Assembly (NCBI RefSeq): GCF_037975245.1
Contig: NC_092569.1
Location: forward strand, 32,316,668-32,380,667
Length of the DNA: 64,000 nucleotides
Origin: Apostichopus japonicus
Taxonomy: Eukaryota; Echinodermata; Holothuroidea; Aspidochirotida; Stichopodidae
Direction of reading: 5' to 3'
Part shown: positions 24,701-38,269 of the stretch, piece by piece
How the letters are laid out: each line of letters begins with the position of its first letter
How positions within the stretch are numbered: position 1 is the stretch's first letter
Made by a program: the position numbers and the translations under genes
The notes under the pieces: generated by a model
What the model saw: the letters and a program-made list of their open reading frames with translations, nothing else
The model's database searches: none
What the model was told of the DNA's origin: nothing

Positions 24701-26109
24701 AATGTCGCCATGGTAACCGTTCAAAGAAGCCCTCTGAAAGCGTCGAAAGGAAATAGTCTTCATACAGTCTTCAAATGAAAAGAATTTGTACTTCGTATTT
24801 AAGTACTATTCCATTTCAAATAATGGGGTTATTTAATTAGTACAACTTGTACATGTAAGCACTTGTCCTAGCCTAAATCCAATAATTGTGATTACTATTT
24901 GTACAGTAAACTTAAGACTGTAGATTGGAGATAATGTATGACTTAACGAGATATACCATTATCCATTCGCCATTGTTGATCTTATATCTGATCGTTTTCT
25001 TGCTTTCCTTATTTCATTATTGCCTTTGTAAAGTTAAATTTGACACGTGTATGAAAAAGCCACCAGTAAAGTAAGTTTCAACATCTCAAATTGACCAGTA
25101 GTTTATCGATGGTTAAGTTTTATAGATCCATGTACACACCCATCACTCTCTATCTAGTACGGATTCATATCCAGTGTTGCTCGAGCTTTCTTCACCCTAC
25201 CTATTTGTGAAGAAGTATTGTATTTTTTATTTGGGGGGGTGGGGGGATGAACTTTCTTAATCAAGATTTACCTGTCTTCTGTTACGTCAACGACAATGGC
25301 ATCTTGGTGAGCTTTGGGAAATTATAGTTTTATTATAGCTATGGATAAGAGAGAGAACAAATTTTTCCTGGTCTATGAGGTAATTTTGGAAGGGTGGGGC
25401 AAGAATAGAATCCAGGATGGATTTTGTTCGTTTCCTCCTGGGCTCATACATAAGTTCTGTGGTCCCACAAAAGAACCATTTGCTGTCATGCAGTGCCTCC
25501 AGTTTTCATGACACGGTTTTAGTAGGAGTTGTTAAGTCTTACTTTTGAGGTGATCGGAGGGGAATGTTCGAAATGGGCAAAGTTTAATCGCCACTTGTGT
25601 TCATGGTTTGGATGCCGCAGAAATTTTACTGTCCTCTAAAAATTGTGTTTGACATGTTGAACTGCAAGACTGCTTTTTCAGTAAGAGAGAAAGGACTGAT
25701 TCTGTATATTTTGGAAGGTAGCAAAATCCCAGTAAAATACAACACGTTGTCCCTTCTGAACCCCTGCAATCTTATTGCATTGCCCAACTCTAACAATCTG
25801 ACTTCCCCCTTTCTTCAACCAATCCCGTTCCCTTCATAGTTTGCTATGACTGACATAACATTAGAGTTAACTTCCATTTCATTAACCTACGTTGCTTTAA
25901 AAGTCATACTTATATTCGGGGTTTTCCTGTGTGTATTATTCTAGCTCGCAGCTGCCAAAAATTTGCTGATCAACTTTCTCCCATGACGTTTACAAAGGAA
26001 AAGATTTAAAGACAATTCCGTCCGAACAGAAACGATGTTTAAACGCGGCAATGTATTATTCAGACGAATACGTACCATAATTACATATTAAATAATATAT
26101 ATATATGTA

Positions 26110-26204
26110 TGTATGTATATATGTTGATACTAGATGAGACTAGTGGAACACTAGTAGTTGTAACTCGGAGTTTCACGCTTTATTGCGATCTTCAGACAAC
26201 TCAG

Positions 26205-26289
<85 letters not shown>

Positions 26290-26700
26290 TTATATATATT
26301 ATATGTCTGTTCAAAGTATCTCTTTCGCGATCCGGCTTTAGGAATCACAAATGATTTCGAGTTGGTTAGCATCATGTTTGATCTCTAGAGTAAGGCAAAA
26401 TATGTCACCAAAAACAGAACTAGTATTGTTCGATACAGGTGACAAACGCCTACAGTGGAATTACGACCTTCCTTAACGGTTTCGAACCTCTGGACATACA
26501 ATCAGCGTCCATAGCCTAGTGGTTAGGGTGTCCGCGTACAGAGCGGAAGGCCCGTGGTTCGAATCCCGGTGGAGGCTGAAAGTTTTTCACTGTTCTTGAT
26601 TTTCTAACTTATTACGATTTTCATTTATATATATTCGTTTGCCTTTGTCGTTTACCTCCATTGCATATATATATATATAGATAGATATTTATATATATAT
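26110..26700 (+). mobile_element. SINE-like insertion with tRNA-derived head and TA-rich tails
   Basis: The tRNA-like head at 26505-26576 has an A-box-like TAGCCTAGTGG and a B box GGTTCGAATCC. The acceptor arms GCGTCCA/TGGAGGC pair with one mismatch, and the anticodon stem TCCGC/GCGGA is perfect. The anticodon loop would read ACA, but a spare base before the anticodon stem and weak T-stem pairing argue for a SINE rather than a working tRNA. A GTCGTTTACCTCCATTGCA tail and (TA)n follow. The paralogous site near gene D (about 59600-59640) lacks this segment. Confidence 0.65.
26207..26300. repeat. (TA)n microsatellite
   Basis: About 70 bp of pure TA followed by TATATTTA variants, inside the SINE-like insertion. 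The Ile-Tyr frames over it are not genes. Confidence 0.97.
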
Positions 26701-27101
26701 ATATATATTTATAGATATTCAAATATATTTGTAAAGCATTGTGTATGTATCCTGGGTCACGTATAGGAAGAAAAAACAAGACAAAAATGTGAGATACTCA
26801 TTTAAAATTAATTCTAGCCCACAGAAATATGTAATTGTAAGAATGGTAAAACATATTGCTTTTTATTTTTCAAATACGTAAGACGATGATCATGTTGATT
26901 TGAAGTACGTATAATTTATATATGTTTAAGATATTGAAAGAACTATTAACTGGTTTGACCAGGCCCTAAATCAAAGTACATTTAATATAAATTAATATCG
27001 TTAAACATTATTTATTTATCTATTTTTTGAAAAAAAAAAACATAAGCTTTCAAAAACAATGAAAACAAGTATACAATGAGAAAGGGTTCTTTACTTTCAT
27101 A

Positions 27102-27107
27102 TTTATT
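27102..27107 (-). terminator. Poly(A) signal AATAAA of gene B
   Basis: AATAAA on the minus strand, about 215 nt after the stop. It lies at the same distance as the signal of gene D (60124-60129). Confidence 0.5.
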
Positions 27108-27321
27108 TTCGATAGGTTTCTAAATCTTTGGACAGAGTTAGAGCTTATTAAATATGAATAATGTGAAGTTAACAACATTGCCTTGAGATTTTTCAGTATC
27201 ATCGATTCTGTGTCGAATAGTTTCTTATGGAACAGTAAGGTTTAGAAATTTGTTGATGGATATCTGTAAAACATATTTAGAAAAGTCTCTACATTTTTAC
27301 ATGTATACCTCTCCTTTTGCA

Positions 27322-30300
27322 CTATCTCGCGGAAACGGGGCGTAGTTTCATTTCTGTAAATTTGATGTTAAATTGCCCACCGGGAAGGCTATACCAATAA
27401 ATGGTCTTGTAAGAGTCATGGCTGTCGAAGTAGAGACCGTTGAGGCGAGAGTAATAACAATTATTGAACCACCAGCCACCATGATAATAAGATGCACAGT
27501 TATCACTACTATACTTGTCATTATCCCTGTCCCAGGTAGTGAAGGACATGTTTCGATGATAAGCCATGCTGTCATAATCTAGAATGAAGACAGAAGATTA
27601 AACATTGTAGTTAGCGAAATAAAGAAATGTTCATTCCACAAGCTTCATCAAGGTGATTAACAAAGTAAATATAAGTCATTCGCAATAGGAAAATAATAAT
27701 TGAAGATTAACGCAATATTGGATACATTTAGTAGGAAAGATTTTCAGTTTTACCCAAGTATAGGTAATTGTTATTTTCATTGTTTTTCATTATTTTTTCT
27801 TTAAAATTAATCCCATTGTTTCATCTAGACTCGTTTTAAATGTTTGGTTACTATCGTCGTTTCTGATGTAGTTTTGCAATGTTTAGGAGTAACAGATAAG
27901 TCGCCATTCTTCTTATATATATTCTCTTTGTGAGTTTGGTATCACCCGCCCGAGGAAAGTTCAACCTCGAGAAGTAGCCTGAACGGAAAAGGCGAGGGAA
28001 ATGAGTAATTTCCGATTTGTAAAAAGTGGTGACTCGAAACCACTTATTATGTGTGTTTTCCGTTATTGTTTTTGTTAATTGTTGTTCTTGTTCTGATAGT
28101 TAATTTGTGGGTGTATTTAAATATTTTGTTTTTGTATCTAGAAGCGGAGATAATATGTTTTACTTATTGTTAAGAACTCGCATTTGTTATTTTCCTCGGC
28201 TTAGAAAATGTATATGTTTAAATAACAGTACGATACAGTGTGTGTTGATTTCCATAAAGCAATTTGTTAATGTAGAGTAAACCGAGGGGCTTTATCGTGT
28301 TTGTTTGTTGTTTGTTTGTCACTGACAGAGTAATTCGTACGTTATTATCTCGACCATATTATCGACAAACTTAAAGAGCACGCACAACCCTTGCTAGCAC
28401 CGATACAGTTGAAAGCTTACAGGATGAGGTCTCAATCTGTGTATTGTAACACCCCATGATTACCCTTCCCGTTCGCTTGCCAACATCCATGGGGATTTTG
28501 TTTTATGTGAAGAATATAAGCAAAGGAAAACGGTTTCTTTTGTTTGTACAAATGGATTTCCTTCGGATATACTCTTAAATTTAGCCCTTAATGTGGATGA
28601 AAGGTAACCCCTTCCGAAACAATTGCAAAGGGGAAACGAGTAAGGGGCTAGTTAATGTATAGTACAACGTAAATTTTTACCTGTGGTTACAACTATTGTT
28701 GTATACATGATCAAAATGAATTTATGATCGAATTTCCTTTACTTTATGTTTACACTAATTTAACAAAAGTTGGAAAAATATAACATTGCCCACATAACAC
28801 AATGATGGTGACTTTGGGCATAATGACGTATAAGCATATAATTGATTTTAACTTCCAAACTTCCAATTTAATTTTGTTAACCTCTTTCGAGCAACATCTT
28901 TGTTATAATATTGCGAAGTAGAATGTCTCTCCCAGGCGTCAACTGTTTGTAAAAATGTATTAATTACATGAAAATATCAAATATACTAACTTGCTGTGCT
29001 TTCAGGCAGATATGATCCAAGATCTGTCATTCTATATTTACTGATTTCATCACTGATCCTGAAGAGGTCGTACTTGGCAAAGTAAGAATTACCATTCCTG
29101 CTGACCAGGTCAATACGTAGCTCGTAGTCACCCTGGTTAGTTATGTAGGATAACTTGTCGTTACCGAGCCAGAATTCTCGTTGTAAAAAGCCAAAGCCGT
29201 CTTTGTAGTCGTCCCAACGTCGGTAAAAATCTACAGCACCATCAATCCTACGTTGAAACACCTGTTGGGGAAAAACATGTTTTATTTCAACGATTAATTC
29301 CAATGAGTTAAACTCCATAATTGTCATATAAAGGCTGATATGTATTTAATGTCATTCGAAATTGTCTACAGTATACGTACACATACCTTTCGTAGCAAGT
29401 ATTTTATTGGCTGGGAGTAAATCAAGAATTATTTCTCATTTCATTTTTTGCCGATGACTTCAATACTCCAGCTAACATCAATGTTGAACAACAAAGACAA
29501 CACATCAGGATTTAAAATTCCGATCTTTAGAGACATTTGTTCAGATACAAACTCGCAAAATGAGCAACAGATTGGCAAATTTCTTTACTTGATACATCTG
29601 CTCTAGTGGAGGATCTCACAAATATATTAGGCAAGACTTGTACATCCATGGGATGTTTGGTGAATCACCAATTTGCTAACAGCTTTAAGTACAACCCCCC
29701 CCCCACCCCAAATACGAAACAAGAGAAAAACAAAAGGGTTGAACTCACCGTCCATCCGCCTCCATCTATTGAATTATTACAGTGGACATTAAAAGGTTCT
29801 GGAGCACCGTCGGGCTGAATCATGAAAACACCAGATTCAGTTTGATCATCACATTGTTCATAGACTTCTTTGCAATCTCTCGGATACTGAGGCTCTTGGT
29901 AGTAGAAGTAAGAGGAACCTGATATATATCCGTTGAGGGAAAATACAAAAAATGTGTATAGTTGCCTTTTTGTTTGTCTTCACGTTGATACATTATAATA
30001 AAATCTACATTGTGTCTTTATAAAGTTGTTGTTGTTTTTTTCTCACAAAAGGCGATAACATCTCGTAAAAGTATGTTATTGTTGGAGCTATAGACTCCTC
30101 GCAGGCCCGAAACTTACAGTTAATTTTCGCAATAGCTAAGATTTCGTAATAGCTAATGTTTACATAACTCTATTTCTCAAGACACTTTCTTTTAACTTGA
30201 AGGCTAGCTAGCAAAAGCAAATCCTTAACACAGGTTTGATATTTTATACTAAAACTTTCTGGAAATAAATCTCAAGAATTAACACTTTTACCTATTCAAA

Positions 30301-33300
30301 ACAAAACAAATAACTTAATAGTTAACTTTTGAAACAATCACTTACTTTCAGTTTCTCTTCTTTGTCTGTTTCTACTGATATTTTCAGAAGGTCCCAGATC
30401 ATTCTGTAAACATGTAAACAAATCAACAAAATGAGAAGTTCTTAGTAGATAAAATGTTACTTAGGTATCATAGATTCGACGATGGATTCGAAATGAACTT
30501 GTTAGGTATGTTATTGTTAGTTTCAATAACACAACTATAAAATATGTTATTCGTGATGCATTTCACCTCAAAAAAAATATGTAGTTGAATCTAAATAATA
30601 TCACGAAATCGATTGATGTTTTCAAATCGCTGATAAATATATTGTAGTGGAACAGACAAAGAATTGCAAATATCAAAGAAGACTATACCTTGTTTGATCT
30701 GATTTTCAAATGCTTCAATTTTGGGCAATAATTATAGCATTGCGATTACTATTATAAAAATAAAGGAATTTATTCTATTCTTCATCTGACGATACTACTG
30801 AAATTTAAATATTAGTGCTCAAATATCGCTAAAATTTTCAACATAGTTTACAATTCTGTTTACTGTTGATTTGTTTTTCAATTTACATGTCGCGAGTTAC
30901 TATTAGGTAATCAAAAATGTTGTATGATAATTAATTAAGTTATTGCTTATTAATATGACTATTTTGTACTAATAACCAACATTTTTTACGAAATAAATTA
31001 TAACATCGAAGATTTAAATTTTAATTGAGAAAGATGTTTAAAAATAAACCAGGGAGAAGCATACACCCTACAACACAAAACACATCCGAAACACACAGAC
31101 AATTGAGTTGAAAGTTGATGAGTAAAAATATTAGTTTAATAGTTAAAAGTTCTCATCATATGTTTTAAATGATTTTCCAGTTGCTATTCAATTACATGAC
31201 AAGGGTATTCTTAAAGAAAACAAATAGCTGGATGATCATTATAAATCAGCTGCATTTTCATAACTTTAAAATGTAAATGAATAAAAGACACTGAAGTTAC
31301 AATAAGGAATCAGTCACTTCATTGTTAATATTCTATTTTTTTTTTATTCTTCTTACCCAGTTTCTACAAGATTATTTTCTTCAACAGAAAAATCTTAAGG
31401 AACTTATGGGGAAACACGTTTTTATTAGAGTTCAATGTAATTGCTTACCAATGAAATAATTAATTATTCATGTGTTACTTTCTAAATATATATCACATAC
31501 TACACAATGTCCATTAAAACAGTCGAACAAATTAAGTATTTCTCTTTCAATGTCAAATGTTGATCCAATCAAACAATCGCATGAGTAAGTAATGGAAAAG
31601 GCACATCAACTAGAATTTGACACAGGTTAACGATTTTAGAAAGTTAAACTAATTAAATTAAATTAATATGACCAGATTCCGCTTGGAACAAGCACAGGGA
31701 ATATAAACAATATTCGCGACAAGATAATTGCGTGGATTGAAAGTGCAAATTTCCCATTCTATATAATATTTAAAGCAAAAATCGTATTTGTAACATTATC
31801 TAAAAGGTATGTTTCTTTTATTGGTTTTAGTATCATTAATGGATCCTTATAGACTAGGAATGATACCACTTTCCCTCAGAATCAATCTCAGATAAATTGA
31901 CATACTTCATTGACAGGTAAAGACAGCAGAGAGGTTAAAACTGAGAATGTTGTATATCAATTAACAATATAGGGACCTTTTCAAGTTTGGGTTTTGATAT
32001 CATTTATTGATCTCAAAGTTTCAAACTTTATTGTAATCATTTAAAACATACATTCAACGGTTAAATTAACGATTGGTAGTGCGTTGCTACTTTTTTGTCT
32101 AGTGTCTATGGATTATTCAAAATGTATCAAGTAAAAACGAAAACGTCAATTTAAGTTTAAAGAGCTCATATTTTCAAGCAGATCGTACTTTGAACAATTT
32201 ATGAGTCAACCAAATTGAAAGGAACGTAAGGAAAATATTAATATTAGGTACAGATTGAGTATTACGAATCAACAAGTAAAAGTATACACAGAGGTATGGT
32301 AAAGGTAACCTTCCACATGTGGTTTTATGTTTTATATTTCTAATTACTTACTCTTAAATATTTTTAATATAATTTCAAAATTGCTGATTTAAATATTGAA
32401 GTGAAACAGACAAAGAATTGCAAAAATTAAAGAAGAAGACTTTTCCTTGTTTGATGTGATTTCCATATGTTTTTTATTCAGTTGTCGAAATGAAAGATGA
32501 CGAGCATGAAATCAATTAACTTATTCCGTTATTTTTCTTAAAGCAATGTGAATGAATGAAAATTACAGATTGAAGATACTCAAATATTGTGTATGGTATT
32601 TAATTAATTATTGGATTATCAATATGAATATTACTGATAGTCTTCATTTGTTATGGGTATAAATTATAACATCGAACATTTATTTTTTGAATCAATAATT
32701 TCTTCTTTGAAAATTATTTAGCGTTTCAACAAAAACTTGTCTTACTTTAGTTAACGGAACATATCATTTGTTATTTGTTTACTGCAGTGTGTGAATATTT
32801 CCTACACCATTACTTAATTCTAGTCTTGAATTGATATCATCGCTGGAGTACAAGTTGATTTGTACGTCATATTTTAGTATAACGTTACAACCGATGTTCA
32901 TTACAAAGTATCAGATCTATTAACGTTATTAGGTGTAACATAATTTGATATGCTTTCAAGTTTCAGCGGCAAGACTAGATAAAATAAATTAGCTACAATC
33001 TTAACCATACAGATGAGTTTAGATATTGTTATAAATATTTAATAAAAATACAAAACGCACTAAATCACAGACTACATGCTTGTCTTGAAACAAGCTGATT
33101 TAGAATACATTTGGTTAATTCTTTCCATTCACCACTAGTTTTAAATTTACGATTCTGAGAATTTGTTGGAACGAGACCCGTTTATTAAGAGAGCTTGCTT
33201 CAAATCAATCCTAAATTGAATTATTCGGAAGGTCGCATACTTCTATTTAAAATATGTTCGAGCTAGGAATGAATAATGCAGTATTTAATTTACATTGTAA

Positions 33301-33934
33301 ATTAAAACAAGGTGCTACAAGTGTTTAGTCTGTGTTTTTGTAAGTTATACAACTTGTTGTGGCTGATAAATATCTAGTGAATCGTTCACATTTCTTTGAG
33401 AAACAAGATAGTATCATTCTTTCTTCTTTTTTTTTCTGTCTGTAAATTACAAATTTAACACTAACGGGGGAACTTACTTCAAATTAAAGACTAGCGGATT
33501 AAAGGTTAGTATAATTTGTTACAGTATGTGAATAATTAATTATGAAAATCGCTCTTATTTGGAAAAATTAACTCGTATAAAAAGATATCATATAAATAAC
33601 TGGGATACCAATATTATCATAACACTGAGCTGCTTTATATGTCTGTTTTTGTCTTGCTTTAGTTACAGGTCGTCTTTTTTTAAGTACTTTGAAAAAATTG
33701 CTTTTGCAAGTTTAAGTTTTGCTGCAGCTTAGCATAAATGAGCTTCGAAAAGAAGTGAAAGAAAATTAAGTTGGGAGATTATATGTTTAAATAAAGACAT
33801 GGTACCACAAATTTGTAACTATGAATAAAACGTAGAAATAATTGAAAACTTACCACCTGTCCCGATGATTCCGTGAAATCCAACCGTTGCAGGCTAACAC
33901 CAAAGACGCACAAACACAATAACGTCAACTTCAT
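27322..33934 (-). CDS. Gene B: secreted fibrinogen-like (FBG-domain) protein, 5 exons
   Basis: Coding exons, 5' to 3', are 33934-33854, 30403-30346, 29918-29749, 29261-28991 and 27578-27322. Lengths are 81+58+170+271+257 nt, giving 278 residues, all in phase with GT/AG introns. It has a signal peptide (MKLTLLCLCVFGVSL) and a linker with SRNRQRRETE. One FBG domain follows with CKEVYEQC, GGGWT|VFQRR, DRDND and NCASYYHGGWWFNNC. It ends RPVSAR, unlike genes A and C. Exons 3 and 4 are almost identical to those of A, C and D, while exon 5 is of the second class and two residues shorter. No insertion interrupts it. It is expected to be secreted and ligand-binding like other FBG lectins; the ligand is unknown. 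Confidence 0.93.
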
Positions 33935-34904
33935 TTTTTATGGTGTGAAGTGATGAACTTTATAGAATGAAGTGATCTAGAGAGGGTCTATCAGCAGAAT
34001 GAATAAATCTCATCTAAACACGATACTTCTTACGAATCAAGGAAACAATTGACAAGACTAAGGAGGCCTTGAATTATCTCATATCATGAAACTGAATATT
34101 CATAAGCTTCAATTGGTATGAAGATAAACATATTGATTAGAAGAAAAAACTTGGTTCAGTTCTTAATAGAAATATTATAACGTGTTTCATTTATATTCAA
34201 TTGTCATTCTTCCAAAATACCAACTTTAAGCTTGTATTGTTTTGATTTGTGTACTAAATGGTGTACGTGATGTGGTGGTTGGTGTTAGAACCGTAGATAG
34301 GATATTGAAAGATAGATACTACTTTACATATACTCATGAATTATGTATGAGATCGTCATCAAGCAGGTTTGGGACAAGTTAAAGTTGTACGCATACACAA
34401 AAGAGAAGAATTGATCTCTATTTAGTTATGAGTAGTGGAAAGAAACCTTAGAAATCAGACAGCATTAAAAGAGTGCGCCATGAAATCGTTATACCGTGAT
34501 AAATTCAATATGGATACTAGGGAATAAACTTAGGTATCATTTTCTTCGAAGTAATGCATTATCTTGACCGGATGCTTTTTTTGGATGGCAAAATTTGTAA
34601 ATTTTATTCATAAAAGGTAATTATTGTAGGTGTTTGTTTGTAATAACTAACTATACAGTGTTTGGGTAACATACTGCAGTATTTGATGTGAGTGAAACAA
34701 TAATCAGGTTAAATTTCTACATACAAATACAGACTATGTAAGCCATCATCGCTTTTGTCATTTTTGGATTCTCTCATCTTGTTTTCTGATCTCTGGAAAA
34801 TGAAGACTTCTTTACTGGCATAACATGTTATAGCGACATACATTGAACACATTAAAAGTTTTTTTAGTGTTTATTTTTGCTATAAATATTGGTACTCGGA
34901 GTAA

Positions 34905-35040
34905 TACGAGTCACCATGCAATATGAGTCCTAACGTGATATCAGTCCTCATGTTATCCGGTATGAATCCTAACGTGATGATATCAGTCCTCATGTTATCC
35001 GGTATGAATCTCATCATGATATCAGTCCTCGGGTGATATA
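34905..35040. repeat. 42-bp minisatellite upstream of gene B
   Basis: Three units of the ATGAATCCTAACGTGAT / TCCTCATGTTATCCGGT repeat described at 20645-20780. Confidence 0.85.
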
Positions 35041-35603
35041 ACTTCTGAATGTTTTCAGCTAAAGCAGTTTCGATTCATCATAATAAATAATCTCGGTTTT
35101 TAAGTGTTACTGGTACTTCGACTCGCCTCAATATAAGATATGTCGAACTGATTAAGTTGGTAAGGAAGCATACTAAATTAATAGCGCCATCACATATATT
35201 ATAAAGGCCCATGCTAGAGTACATGAAAACCGCACACGCTCTCGGCCACTATGTTTCAATTTAAAACAACGAAGTTTAGCTTATGTTCTTCTTAAGAAAT
35301 ATTGCAATATGTTTGGAATATGTTAACAACTATTAATGATTGCTTGGAGAATTATTAATGGATAAATTACTATAAACTCATGAACATGATTGTAGATGTT
35401 TATAATTCGTATTCCGGCAGAAATAGTTTCAAAGGGTGTTAACGCATATATTAAAAGATGGACAAGATCGTATGGTAATTTGAATAATTATATTTCTACA
35501 AATAATATGGACAATGAAGCTGAATGGTGCAAATAAGTAAATAACGAAGGGTACAGTTAACTTAAGGCGCCAGATAGAAAGAATTAACTAATATATTAAG
35601 ACT

Positions 35604-35831
35604 GTGTCTGAAATCGATGAACTCGATGGTGTAGTAAAGCTGGGCCTTTGCGTTGTTCCGCAATACAGAGTGCTTCATCAAAAGGCACGGCGGGGAATTA
35701 ATAAATTATTTCAAGTCCATCCAAGGACATTTCTAGTTGTTATATTGGGGTCCACTTCAATTCATTGGTTGGATGTCAGATATGGTATGGAAAAAAGGAA
35801 AGTCCATTCCGGAGTAGAAGTGATGCGATAA
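35604..35831 (+). pseudogene. Unrecognised 75-codon frame in the triplicated upstream block
   Basis: The frame includes LGLCVVPQYRVLHQKARRGI and VHPRTFLVVILGSTSIHWLD. The matching positions at about 21355-21585 and 55240-55470 keep most of the residues but carry stops (after ARRGINK) and other changes. I do not recognise the protein. It may be a relic of a coding exon or retroelement, or a chance frame in duplicated DNA. Confidence 0.25.
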
Positions 35832-35940
35832 TTAGATAAAAAGAAAGTCACTAAAAACGTGAAGATCCTAAGTCAATACTGAACGGATACACACAACGTA
35901 GTAACAACAGGAATATAACGGGTAACGAAATATTACGACA

Positions 35941-38260
35941 AAACAATAAAGAACCGTGTTATTGGAACGGGGTGAGAGGCGATGGTTCCCCAACAGCGGT
36001 GTATAAACCTCTGACTGCGATCATGGCGCGGTACTTACGTGAAGGTTACGAGGGCGATGACGTAGAGATGACGTCATTAGTAAATGAAGCATTGTGAATA
36101 TGTAAAGCATGCCTATAACAATGATGTTAAACACAATGCGTCATATTTCTTAGTTTCAGGCTTTATTTTGTTTCTTTAGATTTTCTGATGAGTAAATTCT
36201 TTGTTTAATAAAAACTGGCCTGTTCTTCTTTTCTGGATGAATATCTCATTTAAAAACATTCCAACATGTCTGTGACATATCTCTCAATTCACCCACTATA
36301 TATATGGTGTGTATTTCGTCCTCACTACCACACACGGTCGACTGTGAATAGTAGCGTCACTCGACAGCTTGTTTACAAATAATACATAAACTATAGCATC
36401 GTAACTCCAAACATCGATCGTAATTGTATTAAAATATTTCCTATTTTTGCGGAATCGGTGATGTAATATCCATCTTTGATATGAGGCTATGGGACGGTTA
36501 ACGCTTTGAAGGTCTTTCCAAGGGAGCGAGGACTTAAATTATGGGGAAGAAAAGAAGAACTTGTCGCACTTGTTTTCGCTGCGAAGAGACTGCCACAGCT
36601 TGCCTCAACGTTGCAAAACAGCAACAGGCATTGAACTAGGGAAAGTGGTTCAGAACCTAAAGTATGCATACTGCATGAATTTGACATGCACTAGTTGTAA
36701 AAGCAGCAATATTTAAAGTAAAAAAATAATCCAAATTCGTTATCTCATGATCATTCACATACAAAAACATCTTGAAGAGATGTTTTTCTATTTTATAAGC
36801 ATGTTTTAGTAATAATATGTCAAGCTACGACGATATTTGCCATGTATAATTCATGAGTGCTAACTTTCTATTCATTCGCGTAAACACTATGAGACAAATT
36901 ACATACTAAATAACATTATCGTTCATACCACGAACGCAGTATCATTATCACCCGGACGTCTTTAGTCCTGAATTGTAACGCAAAATTACATCTTTTCAGA
37001 TGAAGGGGCGATATTATTACTCAAATTTCTGGACTACTACAATGGAAAATATGTTTGTTATCTTATCGGAAATTCTCGGCGTTTATCTCGTTCTGTATTA
37101 CAACAGTGTGCTTGCAACGTCAACAACACAGATTTAAGTATTGACGATTCGTTCCAGATTGATCACACACTCTGCCAGTGTGTAGAAGGCTGACAAGTGT
37201 TTCACTTTCTGACTGACATATCAAACAATAGCTACAATACTTTCGTTTTGTGAATTTGCCGTAAATAATCGTTGCTACTATTGACGAATGAAAACTCCTT
37301 TAATTTAAAACATGTTGGCCAATAAAACTGCAATAGGATCTAAGTATGGAATCATTATTATTTACAGGAACGACTGGAAGAATATAAAATTGATATAAAT
37401 GGAAAGATTAGTTGACAAATACTCGTTATTTGGTGGAATATGAGCAGACAAAATTAAAGGCAATCAGAGAGACAATAACTGCGTTTAATAAACGTTGATG
37501 TGGTTGATGTCATCAACTCTATAATACTTACCATGAGCAAAGCTTTGGCGGTAATCCGATCACTTTCGAACTCCACTGCTAAATTTATAAACAACTAAAA
37601 AAATAATAGCTTTAATCGTGTTAAATTAATCTCAACGTTTAATCAATATTCTTCAACCTTATTATGTGTCACCAATGACATGATTTACAGCTCCTTAACC
37701 TTTTATACCATTAAAATAATTTACTGGATTGGCTATAGGCAAACTACGGGAAAGCCAAGTTCCATACCCAGTTATTACAATATTTACTTCACTGCATGCG
37801 TAACACCAAAAATGAACCAACAAAGAATTTATTTAGTCATAACATTCTTATTATTTCCACTACGGTATTCGTGTATATTGTATCTGAAAGTGTGTAGGAT
37901 GTTTTGGAATATATTCTCCAATGATAACATTCAAGGATATCTTACAATAAATTTGCCAAAATAAGTATTAAATGACTGTCTTGGTTTTGTTTATTGGCCA
38001 GAAAAAGGTCGCCGTTGTCAGTAGAATCAGCAATATAACGCCTCTCCTATCCGTCCGTCAGTTGGGGAGCGTGTTGCTTTACGTTATATATTAAGGAAAC
38101 AGTTGTTTCCTTTATTTGTTTAAAATAAACAACAAATAATTGTTTGTAGACCTAGTTAACTTTCAGAGCAATCGTAAACCATGGTATGATTGATATAAAT
38201 CAAAGCAGTAAACTTGTGAAGTAACTGTGTAATCTCAGTAGGTTCAGCTTTACACTGTAT
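35941..38260. other. Intergenic, no supported gene
   Basis: Mostly unique in this window. A short block at about 36920-37035 matches the sequence just before the decayed Penelope-like copies (about 23610-23700 and 57410-57515), so it is probably another repeat fragment. Open frames of 60-95 codons here have no recognisable domain. Confidence 0.5.
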
Positions 38261-38269
38261 ATCATGCAT

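Larger units (their letters stand above)
19663..25860. repeat. Segmental duplication: A-B spacer matching 53635-59560
   Basis: The block is collinear with the C-D spacer. Shared parts are the exon 1 flank, a 42-bp minisatellite, a block with a GGGCCTTTGCGTTG frame, a CGAAAAxCTGCAAAT repeat field, an inverted-repeat element, a CGCCCAAC-rich MITE and a decayed Penelope-like element. About the first 2 kb also occurs upstream of gene B (33935-35940). No functional gene is seen in it. Confidence 0.85.
25861..27101. other. Spacer between duplicated block and gene B 3' end
   Basis: Holds the SINE/(TA)n insertion at about 26110-26700. The rest (26740-27100) matches 59660-60120 downstream of gene D. 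No gene is seen. Confidence 0.6.
33935..35940. repeat. Gene B 5' flank, third copy of the exon 1 upstream block
   Basis: Collinear with 19663-21680 and 53635-55560. Similarity stops sharply near 35940 after AACGGGTAACG. It contains the 42-bp minisatellite (34905-35040) and the only copy of the conserved frame at 35604-35831 that is open throughout. Confidence 0.85.

Noticed and set aside
26505-26576. Functional tRNA with an ACA (Cys) anticodon
   Set aside because: Imperfect acceptor and T stems, an extra base before the anticodon stem and SINE-like downstream tail favour a SINE head.
36487-36687. 66-codon minus-strand frame
   Set aside because: No domain, no splice context and no copy in other blocks.
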